Source: Azospirillum brasilense
GTDB taxonomy: Bacteria > Pseudomonadota > Alphaproteobacteria > Azospirillales > Azospirillaceae
Assembly (NCBI RefSeq): GCF_007827795.1
Contig: NZ_VITI01000001.1
Span: forward strand, 496,001-560,000
Reading direction: 5' to 3'
Length of the DNA: 64,000 nucleotides
Shown: one piece after another, positions 1-9,003 of the stretch
Layout of the letters: each line of letters starts with the position of its first letter
How positions within the stretch are numbered: position 1 is the stretch's first letter
Translations under genes and position numbers: made by a program
The notes under the pieces: model-generated
What the model saw: the letters and a program-made list of their open reading frames with translations, nothing else
What the model was told of the DNA's origin: nothing
The model's database searches: none

Positions 1-212
1 GCACCGACGAGTCTTCCGAGCGCATCGCCACCGACATCGCCGTCCCGCTGCCGGACCTGTCGGATCTGGAACGGCAGAAGGCGGAGATCGAGGCGATCCA
101 GGCGCAGATGACACGGTTGCGCGCCCGGATCGATCAACGCCTGGACGACCAGCGCCCCACCATCGACCTCGTCCCGGTCCACCTCGACGAACCACCGCCG
201 GCCGTCGAGTAA
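1..212 (+). CDS. C-terminal fragment of an unrecognised protein
   Basis: The window opens inside a reading frame whose codons start at base 3 and which ends with TAA at 210-212. About 69 codons are visible. The visible tail is charged and helix-prone (ERQKAEIEAIQAQMTRLRAR), probably a short coiled coil, and is followed by an acidic, proline-rich end (DEPPPAVE). I recognise no family. The stop lies 8 bases before the start of the downstream transporter, so the two are probably co-transcribed. Confidence 0.6.
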   Translation, partial: TDESSERIATDIAVPLPDLSDLERQKAEIEAIQAQMTRLRARIDQRLDDQRPTIDLVPVHLDEPPPAVE

Positions 213-220
213 TCCGACCG

Positions 221-1531
221 ATGACCACCGCCAACGACACGCCGAGCCGCCGTGCCATCGCGTCCTGGTGCCTCTACGACTGGGCGAACTCGTCGTACAA
301 CACCATCGTCACGACCTTCATCTTCTCCGTCTACTTCGCCCGCGGCGTGGTCGGGGATGAGGTGGCCGGGGCCTCGCGCTGGAGCGCGGCGCTGACCGTC
401 GCCGGGCTGCTGATCGCCCTGCTCAGCCCCGTTCTGGGCGCGGTGGCCGACCGGACGGGGCGGCGCAAGCCGTGGATGGCGCTGTTCACCAGCCTGACTG
501 TGGTCTTCTGCGCCGCCCTGTGGTGGGTGAAGCCCGACCCGTCCCACGCCCTGTTCGCCCTGGTCTGCGTGGTCATCGGCACCGTCGCCTTCGAGCTGGC
601 GAACGTCTTCTACAACGCCAGCCTGACCGCGCTGGCGCCGCCGCGGATGCTCGGGCGGATCTCCGGCTGGGGTTGGGGCATCGGCTATTTCGGCGGGCTG
701 GCCTGTCTGGTGGTCGCCCTGTTCGTCTTCGTGAAGTCCCCCGCCCCGCTGTTCGGCCTGCTCGACACGGCGGAGCAGGCGCCGGTGCGCGCCACCGCCC
801 TTCTCGCCGCCGCCTGGTACGGGCTGTTCGCCATCCCCTTCTTCCTGTTCGTCCCGGACGTGCCGGCGACCGGCCTCGGCATCCGTCAGGCCGCGCGGGA
901 GGGCATGGCGACGCTGCGCCGGACGCTGGCGGAGACGCGCAAATACCGCAACACGCTGCGCTTCCTGATCGCCAGCGCGATCTACCGCGACGGCATCAAC
1001 ACCATCACCGCCTTCGGCGGCATCTTCGCCGCCCACGCCTTCGGCATGAGTTTCGAGGAGATCCTGCTCTTCGCCATCGCACTGAACGTGGTGGCCGGCG
1101 TCGGGGCCATCGGCTTCGCCTGGGTGGACGACCGGATGGGGGCCAAGCCGACCATCCTGGTCAGCCTGATCGGCCTGACCGCCTTCGGCGTGCCGCTGCT
1201 GCTGGCGACGGAGAAGGCGTGGTTCTGGGTGCTGGCCCTGGGGCTGGGCGCCTTCTTCGGGCCGGCGCAGGCCGCCGGGCGGTCGATGATGGCGCGGCTC
1301 GCCCCGCCGGGCATGGTGGGCGAGATGTTCGGGCTCTACAGCCTGACCGGCCGCATGGCCGGCTTCGTCGGGCCGCTCGCCTTCGGGCTGGCCACCGCTC
1401 TGTTCGAGAGCCAGCGCGCCGGCATGGCGAGCGTTGTGGCTTTCTTCGTGATCGGTTTTGGGCTTATGCTGGCGGTTCGGGAGCCGGCACCGGGCGATGC
1501 GAATACGGTGCGACAGTCCGCCGCGGCATGA
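221..1531 (+). CDS. MFS transporter, Atg22/UMF1-like family
   Basis: A 436-residue integral membrane protein of about 12 hydrophobic segments. The N-terminus (SWCLYDWANSSYNTIV) and the loop ADRTGRRKPWMA after the second membrane segment are typical of the Atg22-like (UMF1) branch of the major facilitator superfamily. In yeast Atg22 exports amino acids from the vacuole. The bacterial members are mostly uncharacterised, so the substrate is unknown. It starts 8 bases after the preceding stop. Family assignment is firm; no function beyond membrane transport can be claimed. Confidence 0.85.
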   Translation: MTTANDTPSRRAIASWCLYDWANSSYNTIVTTFIFSVYFARGVVGDEVAGASRWSAALTVAGLLIALLSPVLGAVADRTGRRKPWMALFTSLTVVFCAALWWVKPDPSHALFALVCVVIGTVAFELANVFYNASLTALAPPRMLGRISGWGWGIGYFGGLACLVVALFVFVKSPAPLFGLLDTAEQAPVRATALLAAAWYGLFAIPFFLFVPDVPATGLGIRQAAREGMATLRRTLAETRKYRNTLRFLIASAIYRDGINTITAFGGIFAAHAFGMSFEEILLFAIALNVVAGVGAIGFAWVDDRMGAKPTILVSLIGLTAFGVPLLLATEKAWFWVLALGLGAFFGPAQAAGRSMMARLAPPGMVGEMFGLYSLTGRMAGFVGPLAFGLATALFESQRAGMASVVAFFVIGFGLMLAVREPAPGDANTVRQSAAA

Positions 1532-1612
1532 CGGCGGATTCACCCAGCGGAAGCTGCTAACTTGCCTTTTGCTGCGACGCACAACGAACTTGGCGCGGAG
1601 GGCGGAACGGAC

Positions 1613-1867
1613 ATGTTGCACATCAAGGACATCGAGGCCTTCGCGCACATCAACGAGGCGCTGGCCCGCGACCACGCCGCGGCGCGTGGGGAGAGCGATT
1701 CGGCGGGGCATCCTTCGCCCCATCATCCCGCGATGCACCCGGCGATGCTCATCGCCATGGCGGCGACCGGACGTCTGAAGCCGGACGACGGTGCCGACGG
1801 GAAAGCGCCGCAGTCCGACGCCGCCGCCTTGCTGGCGCGGCTGATGGGGGCGCGGCGGGGGTCGTGA
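1613..1867 (+). CDS. small hypothetical protein
   Basis: An 84-residue frame starting at the ATG at 1613, preceded by a purine-rich ribosome site (GGCGGAACGG). The same frame is open upstream to 1562, but that has no better start. The protein is His- and Ala-rich in the middle (HPSPHHPAMHPAM) and ends in a short helix (AALLARLMG). It has no signal peptide or membrane segment. I do not recognise it. It lies downstream of the MFS gene on the same strand. Confidence 0.55.
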   Translation: MLHIKDIEAFAHINEALARDHAAARGESDSAGHPSPHHPAMHPAMLIAMAATGRLKPDDGADGKAPQSDAAALLARLMGARRGS

Positions 1868-1903
1868 CATGCTGAGGGTGTCGGCGTGATGTCCCCACCC
1901 CGG

Positions 1904-1976
1904 CCCTCCCCCGCTTCGCAGGGGAGGGAGAATGGTCCCCTCCCCTGCGCAGCGGGGGAGGGGTTAGGGAGGGGGC
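1904..1976. repeat. GC-rich palindromic intergenic element, copy 1
   Basis: Two adjacent imperfect hairpins made of CCCTCCCC/GGGGAGGG blocks, joined by GAGAATGGTCCC. The same arrangement, with close sequence identity, recurs at 46793-46866. This copy sits between the small hypothetical gene and the convergent end of purH. It looks like a dispersed intergenic repeat of the kind common in alphaproteobacterial genomes. Confidence 0.75.
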
Positions 1977-1998
1977 AATGGATGAGCCCCCACCCGCC

Positions 1999-3603
1999 TC
2001 AGTGCCGGAAGTGGCGCATCCCCGTCAGCACCATCGCCAGACCCTTCTCGTCGGCGGCGGCGATGACGTCGTTGTCGCGGATCGAGCCGCCGGGCTGGAT
2101 CACCGCCGTCACGCCGGCTTCCGCCGCGGCCAGCAGGCCGTCCGCGAAGGGGAAGAAGGCGTCCGAGGCGACCACCGAGCCCTTGGTCAGCGGCTCGCTC
2201 AGGCCGGCGGCCTTGGCGGCCTCCGCCGACTTGATGGCGGCGATGCGGGCCGAGTCGACGCGGCTCATCTGGCCGGCGCCGACGCCCACCGTGGCGCCGT
2301 TCTTCGCGTAGACGATGGCGTTCGACTTCACATGCTTGGCGACGCGGAAGGCGAAGAGCAGGTCGGCCAGCTCCTGCTCCGTCGGGGCGCGCTTGGTCAC
2401 CACCTTCAGGTCGTCAAGGGTGATGCGGCCGTTGTCGCGGTTCTGCAGCAGGAAGCCGCCGGAGAGCTGCTTCACCATCATCCCCGGCTCGGCCGGGTTC
2501 GGCACGTCCTTGGTCAGCAGGACGCGCAGGTTCTTCTTGGTGGCGAGCAGGGCGCGGGCCGCGTCGTCGGCGTCCGGGGCGATCACCACCTCGGCGAACA
2601 GCTTGGCGATTTCCTCCGCCGTGGCGGCGTCCAGCGGGCGGTTGACGGCGATGATGCCGCCAAAGGCGCTGACCGGGTCGCACAGCAGGGCCTGCTTGTA
2701 GGCCTCCAGCAGGTTCGCCCCCTCGGCCACGCCGCAGGGGTTGGCGTGCTTGATGATGGCGACGGCCGGGCGCTCGAATTCGGCGACCAGCTCGAAGGCG
2801 GCGTCGGTGTCGTTCAGGTTGTTGTAGGACAGCTCCTTGCCCTGGAGCTGGATCGCCGTCGCCACACCCGGACGCTGCTCGCCGGTGACGTAGAAGGCCG
2901 CCTGCTGGTGCGGGTTCTCGCCATAGCGCAGGGTCTGGCTGAGCTTGCCCGACAGGGTGGTGCGCGGCGGGAAGGTCTCACCGAGCTGGCCGGCCAGCCA
3001 GGAGGAGATGGCCGCGTCGTAGGACGCCGTGCGGGCGTAAGCGCGCTGGGCCAGCGTGCGGCGGAGCGTCAGCGTGACGGCGCCGTCATGGGTCGCCAGC
3101 TCGTCCAGCACCGCCTCGTAATCCTCGGGGTCGGTGACGACGGTGACGAAGTCGTGGTTCTTGGCGGCGGCGCGGATCATCGCCGGGCCGCCGATGTCGA
3201 TGTTCTCCACGCAGTTGGCGTAGTCGGCGCCCTTCGACACCGTCGCCTCGAACGGGTAGAGGTTCACCACCACGAGGTCGATCGGCGGGATGTCGTGGGT
3301 GGTCATCGCCTCGGCGTGGATGTCGCGGCGGGCCAGGATGCCGCCGTGCACGCGCGGGTGCAGCGTCTTGACGCGCCCGTCCATGATCTCCGGGAAGCCG
3401 GTGTGGTCGGAGACCTCCTTCACCGGGATGCCGGCCTCGGCCAGCCGCTGGGCGGAGCCGCCGGTGGACAGGATCTCCACGCCCTTGGCCGCCAGCGCCT
3501 GGCCGAGCGCGACGAGGCCCGTCTTGTCGGACACGGAGATCAGCGCGCGCGTGATGCGGACGAGATCGGGGGCGGGCGAGTGGGCGACGTTCGGCGGGCT
3601 CAT
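1999..3603 (-). CDS. purH: bifunctional AICAR transformylase/IMP cyclohydrolase
   Basis: A 534-residue PurH, close to the usual 520-530. The enzyme carries out the last two steps of IMP synthesis: formylation of AICAR by 10-formyl-THF, then ring closure. The N-terminal MGS-like IMP cyclohydrolase domain shows [11 protein letters not shown] and STGGSAQRL, and the C-terminal transformylase domain shows [14 protein letters not shown] ([14 protein letters not shown]) and KHANPCGVA motifs. The start at 3603 ([10 protein letters not shown]) is chosen because the long open upstream extension is non-homologous in character. It lies downstream of the heparinase-like gene on the same strand. Confidence 0.97.
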   Translation of the reverse strand: MSPPNVAHSPAPDLVRITRALISVSDKTGLVALGQALAAKGVEILSTGGSAQRLAEAGIPVKEVSDHTGFPEIMDGRVKTLHPRVHGGILARRDIHAEAMTTHDIPPIDLVVVNLYPFEATVSKGADYANCVENIDIGGPAMIRAAAKNHDFVTVVTDPEDYEAVLDELATHDGAVTLTLRRTLAQRAYARTASYDAAISSWLAGQLGETFPPRTTLSGKLSQTLRYGENPHQQAAFYVTGEQRPGVATAIQLQGKELSYNNLNDTDAAFELVAEFERPAVAIIKHANPCGVAEGANLLEAYKQALLCDPVSAFGGIIAVNRPLDAATAEEIAKLFAEVVIAPDADDAARALLATKKNLRVLLTKDVPNPAEPGMMVKQLSGGFLLQNRDNGRITLDDLKVVTKRAPTEQELADLLFAFRVAKHVKSNAIVYAKNGATVGVGAGQMSRVDSARIAAIKSAEAAKAAGLSEPLTKGSVVASDAFFPFADGLLAAAEAGVTAVIQPGGSIRDNDVIAAADEKGLAMVLTGMRHFRH

Positions 3604-3717
3604 CGGGGCATCCTGGCTGTCATGGAACCGGCTGCGGCGAACCGGGCATGGGAAGACGGGACCTGAGCCGTCGGGGACCTGACCGATCCGGAAAAGCGAA
3701 ACACCCCGCTTCGTCAC

Positions 3718-3733
3718 CCCCGCCCGGGCGGGG
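3718..3733. repeat. 16-bp perfect GC palindrome
   Basis: CCCCGCCCGGGCGGGG in the 219-bp gap between the heparinase-like gene and purH. Its flanks (TCAC before, ATCACGG after) resemble extragenic palindromes scattered through many proteobacterial genomes. It could act as an RNA hairpin in the purH leader, but it has no T-run after it in either direction. Confidence 0.5.
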
Positions 3734-3822
3734 ATCACGGTCGCAGGGCGAACACTCCACAGACTCTCGAAACAGGCACCGATCCGTATTCCCACGGCCT
3801 GTCCGCCGCGGATGCGCGCGGT

Positions 3823-5475
3823 TTACCCCCCCTTGCGCTCGCGGCGCAAGGCCCATTTCACCGTCTTGATGGCGGAGCCGGTATGTCCGGAGACGGCGAT
3901 CTGGGTGGTCCGCCGCGGCTCGTCGCCGCTGCCCAGATAAATGCTCTCCTCCAGCTCCAGCGTGCCGCCCGACGCGCGCAGCCGCCAGGCGGCGCCGCTC
4001 GGCAGCTTCAGCTGCACCTGCCCGCCCTGGACGAGGGTCGCCTGGACCGCGGGGTGCAGGTGGAAGCGGATGGTGAAGGGCCGCGGCTCCGGCGTGGCGC
4101 CGATCACCGGCTCCAGCATGTCCTCGCCGCGCAGGTCCTCGCCGTTCTCCGCCAGATAGACGCGGCGGCGGTGCAGATAGCCGAAGTTGCGGCTGTAGCC
4201 GTTGTGGGTGGCGACGACCAGCACCGCCCCGTCGTTCTCCTGCCGCTCGCAGCCGACATGGGAGGGGCGGCGGCCCAACCCGCCCTGCTCGATCACCTCC
4301 GACGAGTTGGTCTCGGCCAGCACGACGGTGGAATGGGCGGCGGTGCCGGCCAGCGCGGCGCGCCAGGGACCGGTCTTCACCGGATGGGCGCCGCAATTGA
4401 CGATCAGCCGCTCCTTGCCGACCGACATCTCCAGCGACAGGGTGCCGGCGTGGGCGGTGGCGTCCAGCCCGGTGACCGGCGGCACGCCGGTGTCCATCAG
4501 CACCATGGTCCGCCCGGCGATCAGCCGTTCGAAGCCGGTGTGCGGCGCGCTCTTCAGCGGGCGCCCGCGGGCGTCGGCCTGGGCCAGCACCGTGTCGACC
4601 AGCGCCGCATCCTCCTCCCGCCCGCCGTTGAACAGGGCGAGGCCGCCGTCGCCGTGGCGGAAAAAGCGCAGGGCCGGGGTCATGCGGTCGATGGCGTGCT
4701 GCAAAGCCTCCGGCACGTCGGCGCGGGCGCTGCGCAGGACCGACCGCATGTCGATCAGGTCGCGCAGGATGCGCAGCTGAACGGAGGGGCAGCGCTCGAC
4801 ATGGCCGCCGTCCGGCAGGATCTGGCGCGGCAGCTCCCGCTCCAGCAGCTTCAGCGCGTCCTGGCCGGCGCGCTCATACTCCGGCAGGCAGAATCCGCCA
4901 TAGACGAGGCCCTTGGCCGCGGTGACCAGCGCCTTGCCGTCCAGCGCGCCGGGCACCACGCGGGTCAAATGCTTGACCTGTCGGGCGAGGCTGTCGAAGA
5001 CCGCGGCGCGGAACTCGTCGTCGGCGGAGGCGCAGTAGAAGTCGTGCAGGCCGATCCAGGCGGCGATGCGGGCGCCCAGCACCTCCGGCGCCCAGGTCTG
5101 GGCGTTCCAGCCGCCGTTGTGGTCCAGCCAGGACAGCACCAGCGAACGGGCGCGCCGGCGCGCCGTGTCGCCGCCGACCGCCCGCAGGTCGCGCAGCCAT
5201 TCGAAGCCGTGCAGGGCGTCCTGCCAGACGGCGCCGCCGGCCCGCCAGTTCGGCGCGCCGTGGGCGTCGGCCGCCGCGGCCTGCCCGCCGAAGCGGAAGA
5301 CGCCGGCCAGGATCGCCGAGCCCTCCCCGGCGTCGCCCGGCCAGGGGTCCGGCGGCACGGCGGACAGGGCGGTCGGCGCGCGGCCGCCCAAGGTCAGCTT
5401 GTAGATCGGGTTGCCGAAGGCGATCTGCGCGACGCCGTCCCGCAAGCGGCCCATTTTCCCACGCCCGGCGCTCAT
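3823..5475 (-). CDS. heparinase II/III family protein
   Basis: A 550-residue protein. It has an all-helical N-terminal half (ARSLVLSWLDHNGGWNAQTW; WAPEVLGARIAAWIGL) and a beta-rich C-terminal half (LDATAHAGTLSLEMSVGKER; HSTVVLAETNSSEVI) characteristic of heparinase II/III-like proteins. Family members cleave uronic-acid polysaccharides, but the substrate of the alphaproteobacterial version beside rsmB and purH is unknown. No signal peptide is evident, although enzymes of this family are often exported. It sits between rsmB and purH on the same strand, an order I recognise from related genomes. Confidence 0.85.
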   Translation of the reverse strand: MSAGRGKMGRLRDGVAQIAFGNPIYKLTLGGRAPTALSAVPPDPWPGDAGEGSAILAGVFRFGGQAAAADAHGAPNWRAGGAVWQDALHGFEWLRDLRAVGGDTARRRARSLVLSWLDHNGGWNAQTWAPEVLGARIAAWIGLHDFYCASADDEFRAAVFDSLARQVKHLTRVVPGALDGKALVTAAKGLVYGGFCLPEYERAGQDALKLLERELPRQILPDGGHVERCPSVQLRILRDLIDMRSVLRSARADVPEALQHAIDRMTPALRFFRHGDGGLALFNGGREEDAALVDTVLAQADARGRPLKSAPHTGFERLIAGRTMVLMDTGVPPVTGLDATAHAGTLSLEMSVGKERLIVNCGAHPVKTGPWRAALAGTAAHSTVVLAETNSSEVIEQGGLGRRPSHVGCERQENDGAVLVVATHNGYSRNFGYLHRRRVYLAENGEDLRGEDMLEPVIGATPEPRPFTIRFHLHPAVQATLVQGGQVQLKLPSGAAWRLRASGGTLELEESIYLGSGDEPRRTTQIAVSGHTGSAIKTVKWALRRERKGG

Positions 5476-5602
5476 CGGCTCACCCCGTCACACGGCAGGG
5501 GGAGGCGATGGCCGGCGCTTCGCTGAAGGCAATCGGGCGATCGGGGGGATGCATCCTGTTGTCGTATCAAATTCGCCTCGACCCCCGCAAGCCGGTGGTG
5601 CC

Positions 5603-6919
5603 CTAATCGTGCAGCCGTCGCAGCCGTGCCACGAAGAACCCGTCGATCCCGCCGAGGTCCCCGAGCATGCCCGGCAGGGATCGTACCTCACCGCGCTCGT
5701 TGATCAACTCGGCCAAATTGCCATCCCCCGCATGACCGCTGCTTAGGTCTTCAAGCGTGATGGGCAGGCGCTCGACGCGCCGGTCGCGGGCCAGGATGCG
5801 GTCGATCTGCGCCTCGCCCTCCTCCGGCTGGATGGAGCAGGTGCAGTAGATCAGTGTTCCGCCGGGCTTCACCAGATCGACGGCGTGGGCCAACAGGCGG
5901 CTCTGCGCCTTGGCCAGCTTGGCGATGTCCTCCGGCGACTTGACGCGCAGGATGTCGGGATGGCGGCGGATCGCCCCGGTGGCGGAGCAGGGGGCGTCGA
6001 GCAGCACCGCGTCGGCGGGCTGGTCCGGGGTCCAGGTGGCGGCGTCGGCCGCCAGCACCTCCGCCGACAGGTTCAGACGGGCCAGATTGTCCCGCACGCG
6101 CTCCAGCCGCTTGGCGGAGCGGTCGACCGCCGTCACCTGCGCGCCCTGCGCGACGAGCTGCGCGGTCTTGCCGCCGGGGGCGGCGCACAGGTCGTAGACG
6201 CGCTTGCCCGCCAGATCGCCGAACAGCTTGGCCGGCAGCGAGGCGGCGAGGTCCTGCACCCACCACGCGCCCTCGGCGAAGCCCGGCAGCTCCGTGATGC
6301 TGCCGCCGGCGGCGCGGCGCAGCGTGCCGGTGGGCAGCAGCGTGGCCTCCAGCCGCTCCGCCCAGGCCGCGGGATCGGCCTTGACGGTGATGTCCAGCGG
6401 CGCCTCGTGCAGGTGCGCCTCGACGATGCCGCGGGTGCGGCCGATGCCGTAGGACTGCCGCCAGGCCAGCCACAGCCAATCCGGCGTGTTCAGGCGCCCG
6501 GCGTCCTGCTGGGCGGCCAGTTCCACCCCCTCGCGCCCGATGCGGCGCAGGACGGCGTTGATCAGGCCCTTGTAGGGTTCGGCCCCCCTGGCCGCGGCCA
6601 GCTCCACCGCGGTGTCGACGGCGGCGTGGGCGGGCGTGCCGAGGAAGACGAGCTGGGCCGCGCCGAGCCGCAGGATGTCGTGCACGGTCGCCTTGGGCAG
6701 GCCCGGCTTGGCGAGGCTGCCCTGGATCAGCGCGTCGATCTGGCCGAGCCGGCGCAGCACGGTGGCGGTCAGGAGCCGCACGAAGCCGCGGTCGCGCGGG
6801 TCGAGCCCGCGCAACTCCGGATGCGCGTCGAACGCATCGTCGAAGGGAATGGATTTGCGCAGCACATCGCGCAGAAGGTCGAGGGCGGCGGAGCGCGCGG
6901 CGAGGGAGGCGTCGGACAT
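5603..6919 (-). CDS. rsmB: RsmB/NOP family 16S rRNA (cytosine-C5) methyltransferase
   Basis: A 438-residue protein with an N-terminal NusB-like RNA-binding domain (roughly residues 1-140) and a C-terminal SAM-dependent methyltransferase domain. Visible motifs are the SAM loop DLCAAPGGKTAQL, the catalytic motif IV LLDAPCSATGAIRRHPD and motif VI IYCTCSIQPEEGE, whose cysteines are the catalytic pair of m5C RNA methyltransferases. It modifies C967-type positions in 16S rRNA. The length and motifs fit RsmB well. Confidence 0.93.
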   Translation of the reverse strand: MSDASLAARSAALDLLRDVLRKSIPFDDAFDAHPELRGLDPRDRGFVRLLTATVLRRLGQIDALIQGSLAKPGLPKATVHDILRLGAAQLVFLGTPAHAAVDTAVELAAARGAEPYKGLINAVLRRIGREGVELAAQQDAGRLNTPDWLWLAWRQSYGIGRTRGIVEAHLHEAPLDITVKADPAAWAERLEATLLPTGTLRRAAGGSITELPGFAEGAWWVQDLAASLPAKLFGDLAGKRVYDLCAAPGGKTAQLVAQGAQVTAVDRSAKRLERVRDNLARLNLSAEVLAADAATWTPDQPADAVLLDAPCSATGAIRRHPDILRVKSPEDIAKLAKAQSRLLAHAVDLVKPGGTLIYCTCSIQPEEGEAQIDRILARDRRVERLPITLEDLSSGHAGDGNLAELINERGEVRSLPGMLGDLGGIDGFFVARLRRLHD

Positions 6920-7006
6920 GCCGCTGGATGTAGCGCGCCGGACGGCGGGTGTCGAGTAGCCGCTGCGCAGGGCCGAGCGGATTCGGATTCTTCTCAGCGG
7001 GCCGCC

Positions 7007-7756
7007 TCAGCGGGCCAGCGCGCCGCGCCGTCCGCCTTCGTGGTCGGGATAGGGGCCGACGTCCTCGACGAAGAAGCAGGCGACGCCCCGCAGCTGGCCC
7101 CGGCGCAGGATGAAACGATTGCCGTTGCCGGCCTTCATCGCCCACAGCCCCGTCCCCTCCAGCCCTGCCCCCTCCAGCGGGCTCAGCTCCAGCTCCGGCG
7201 GCACCGGGTCCTCGCCCAGCCGCTTGAGGAAACGGTCGGCGCGCACGCGGTCGTCCGGCGGCAGGCTGCGCGCCGCACGGGCGTCGTAGCGGTCGCTCTT
7301 GACGTAGCGGGTCCCGGTTCCCTGGATGGGGCTGGACGGCCCGCCGGGATCGGCGGCGGCGCGTTCCAGCATCAGCGCCCAGCGCGCGTCCCGCGCAACG
7401 GCCAGGGCGCGGCGGTGGATGGCGCGGCAATGCTCGGCCAGTTCGTGGAAGCGGGGCATCAGGTCGCGCCTGCGGAAGCCGACCTCCATCATGACGCGCT
7501 CCACCGCCCCGTCCGCCGCAGCGCCGGAGGCTGGGAGGCCGCGCGTCTCCAGCGCCAGCAGGGCGTCGATGCGCCGGTCGCGGTCCGCCGCCGCGATGCC
7601 CTGCGTCAGCGTCCGCCCGAGTCGCTCCAGCGCCGCCTCGGCGCGGCGTTCGGCCTCGGCGATGCAGAGGAGCACGTCATCGCGGCTGGTGGCGGCGGAA
7701 ACGCTCAGCCACCCCGAATCGAACAACGGGGTCTTGTCGAGAAACAGGTCCGGCAC
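7007..7756 (-). CDS. unknown protein coupled to a DHH phosphoesterase; possible RelE-like C-terminus
   Basis: A 249-residue frame. I chose the GTG at 7756, which begins 8 bases after the stop of the DHH gene; no ATG exists before residue ~110. Residues 20-150 look helical and Arg/Ala-rich. The last ~80 residues (RADRFLKRLGEDP, LWAMKAGNGNRFILRRG, ACFFVEDVGPYPDH) follow the strand pattern of RelE/ParE-type toxins (a helix, then strands with basic residues). That resemblance is only by eye. No family name can be given with confidence. Translation is probably coupled to the upstream gene. Confidence 0.6.
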   Translation of the reverse strand: MPDLFLDKTPLFDSGWLSVSAATSRDDVLLCIAEAERRAEAALERLGRTLTQGIAAADRDRRIDALLALETRGLPASGAAADGAVERVMMEVGFRRRDLMPRFHELAEHCRAIHRRALAVARDARWALMLERAAADPGGPSSPIQGTGTRYVKSDRYDARAARSLPPDDRVRADRFLKRLGEDPVPPELELSPLEGAGLEGTGLWAMKAGNGNRFILRRGQLRGVACFFVEDVGPYPDHEGGRRGALAR

Positions 7757-7764
7757 GATTCCCG

Positions 7765-8697
7765 TCAGCCGTCGGCGCGCATGCGCCCGACGATCTCCTC
7801 CAGCACCGCTTCGGCCTTGTCGTTGCCCACCTGGCAGGTGCCCGCCGCCTCGTGCCCGCCGCCGCCATACTCCAGCATCAGCGGGCCGATGTTGGTTTTG
7901 GAGCTGCGGTTGATGATCGACTTGCCGCAGGCCAGCACCGTGTTCTGCTGCTTCAGCCCCCACAGAACGTGGATCGACACGTTGGATTCCGGGTACATGG
8001 CGTAGATCATGAAGCGGTTGCCGGCGAAGATGGTTTCCTCCCGCCGCAGGTCGATGATCACGACGTTGCCGCGGATCGTGCTGCAGCGGGCGAGCTGGTC
8101 GGAGAACTTCGCCTCATGCTCGGTGTAGAGGTCCACCCGCTCCTTCACGTCGGGCAGGGCGAGGATCTCGTCGATGCCGTGGCTGCGGCAATAGTCGATC
8201 AGCTCCATCATCAGCTGGTAGTTGGAGATCCGGAAGTCGCGGAAGCGGCCAAGGCCGGTGCGCGCGTCCATGATGAAGTTCAGCAGGGTCCAGCCCTGCG
8301 GTTTCAGGATGTCCTCGATGCCGTACTGGGCGGAGTCGGCCTGATCGACCGCGGCCATCATCTCGTCGGAGATGGTCGGGAAGCGCTCCTTGCCACCGTA
8401 GTAATTGTAGACGACGCGGGCGGCGGAGGGGGCGTCGGCCTCGATGATGTGGTTGTCGCGCTTGCCAACGCGGATCGTCTCCGACAGATGGTGGTCGAAG
8501 GCGAGATGGACGCCGGGCACATAGGGCAGGTTGGTGGTGATGTCGCGGTCGGAGATTTCGACCTTGCCGTCCTGCATGTCCTTGGGATGCACGAACTTGA
8601 TCTCGTCGAGGATGCCAAGCTCCTTCAGGAGCACGGCGCAGACCAGCCCGTCGAAGTCGGACCGGGTGACGAGGCGGTATTTCGTGACGTCGGACAT
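7765..8697 (-). CDS. DHH family phosphoesterase
   Basis: A 310-residue cytoplasmic enzyme with the metal motifs of the DHH superfamily: RSDFDG near the N-terminus, FDHH around residue 80, and the C-terminal DHHA1 substrate motif GGGGHEAAGT. Members include RecJ, exopolyphosphatases and oligoribonucleases/nanoRNases. This compact version is likely a small-nucleotide or polyphosphate phosphodiesterase, but the substrate cannot be read from sequence. The start at 8697 (MSDVTKYRL) removes a non-homologous upstream extension. It is first in a two-gene operon with the unknown protein downstream. Confidence 0.85.
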   Translation of the reverse strand: MSDVTKYRLVTRSDFDGLVCAVLLKELGILDEIKFVHPKDMQDGKVEISDRDITTNLPYVPGVHLAFDHHLSETIRVGKRDNHIIEADAPSAARVVYNYYGGKERFPTISDEMMAAVDQADSAQYGIEDILKPQGWTLLNFIMDARTGLGRFRDFRISNYQLMMELIDYCRSHGIDEILALPDVKERVDLYTEHEAKFSDQLARCSTIRGNVVIIDLRREETIFAGNRFMIYAMYPESNVSIHVLWGLKQQNTVLACGKSIINRSSKTNIGPLMLEYGGGGHEAAGTCQVGNDKAEAVLEEIVGRMRADG

Positions 8698-8825
8698 GCG
8701 GTTCCCCCTGATCGCCCCACAATCGGCAAGCGGAGCGAAGGTAGACGCACGTCTTTCGGCGTGCAACCGCGAACCGTCCGGGCCAGAAAAGCCCGCCTGA
8801 ACGCAGCACCCGGCAAACGCAGGCA

Positions 8826-8956
8826 AAGATCGACACGGATTTCACGGATCAAAACCGGATTTCACGGAGCTGTTCGGCCCGGTGCGGCTGGACTGAGGCA
8901 CGGATCGAGGATTCCGTGAAATCCGTGCCCAAATCCGTGAAATCCGTGTCGATCTT
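8826..8956. repeat. 131-bp inverted repeat built on GGATTTCACGGA units
   Basis: A 24-bp perfect inverted repeat (8826-8849 and 8933-8956, AAGATCGACACGGATTTCAC in the left arm) encloses a second nested pair of the same ATTTCACGGA unit (about 8856-8868 and 8913-8926). The whole could fold as one long hairpin. It occupies most of the 306-bp gap between the DHH gene and htpX, and no gene is visible there. It is probably a mobile or dispersed intergenic repeat. Confidence 0.75.
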
Positions 8957-9003
8957 GTTCCCAACCTCGCGGCACATCCCGTCGAGCGATGGGCTTGGCA
9001 GAT

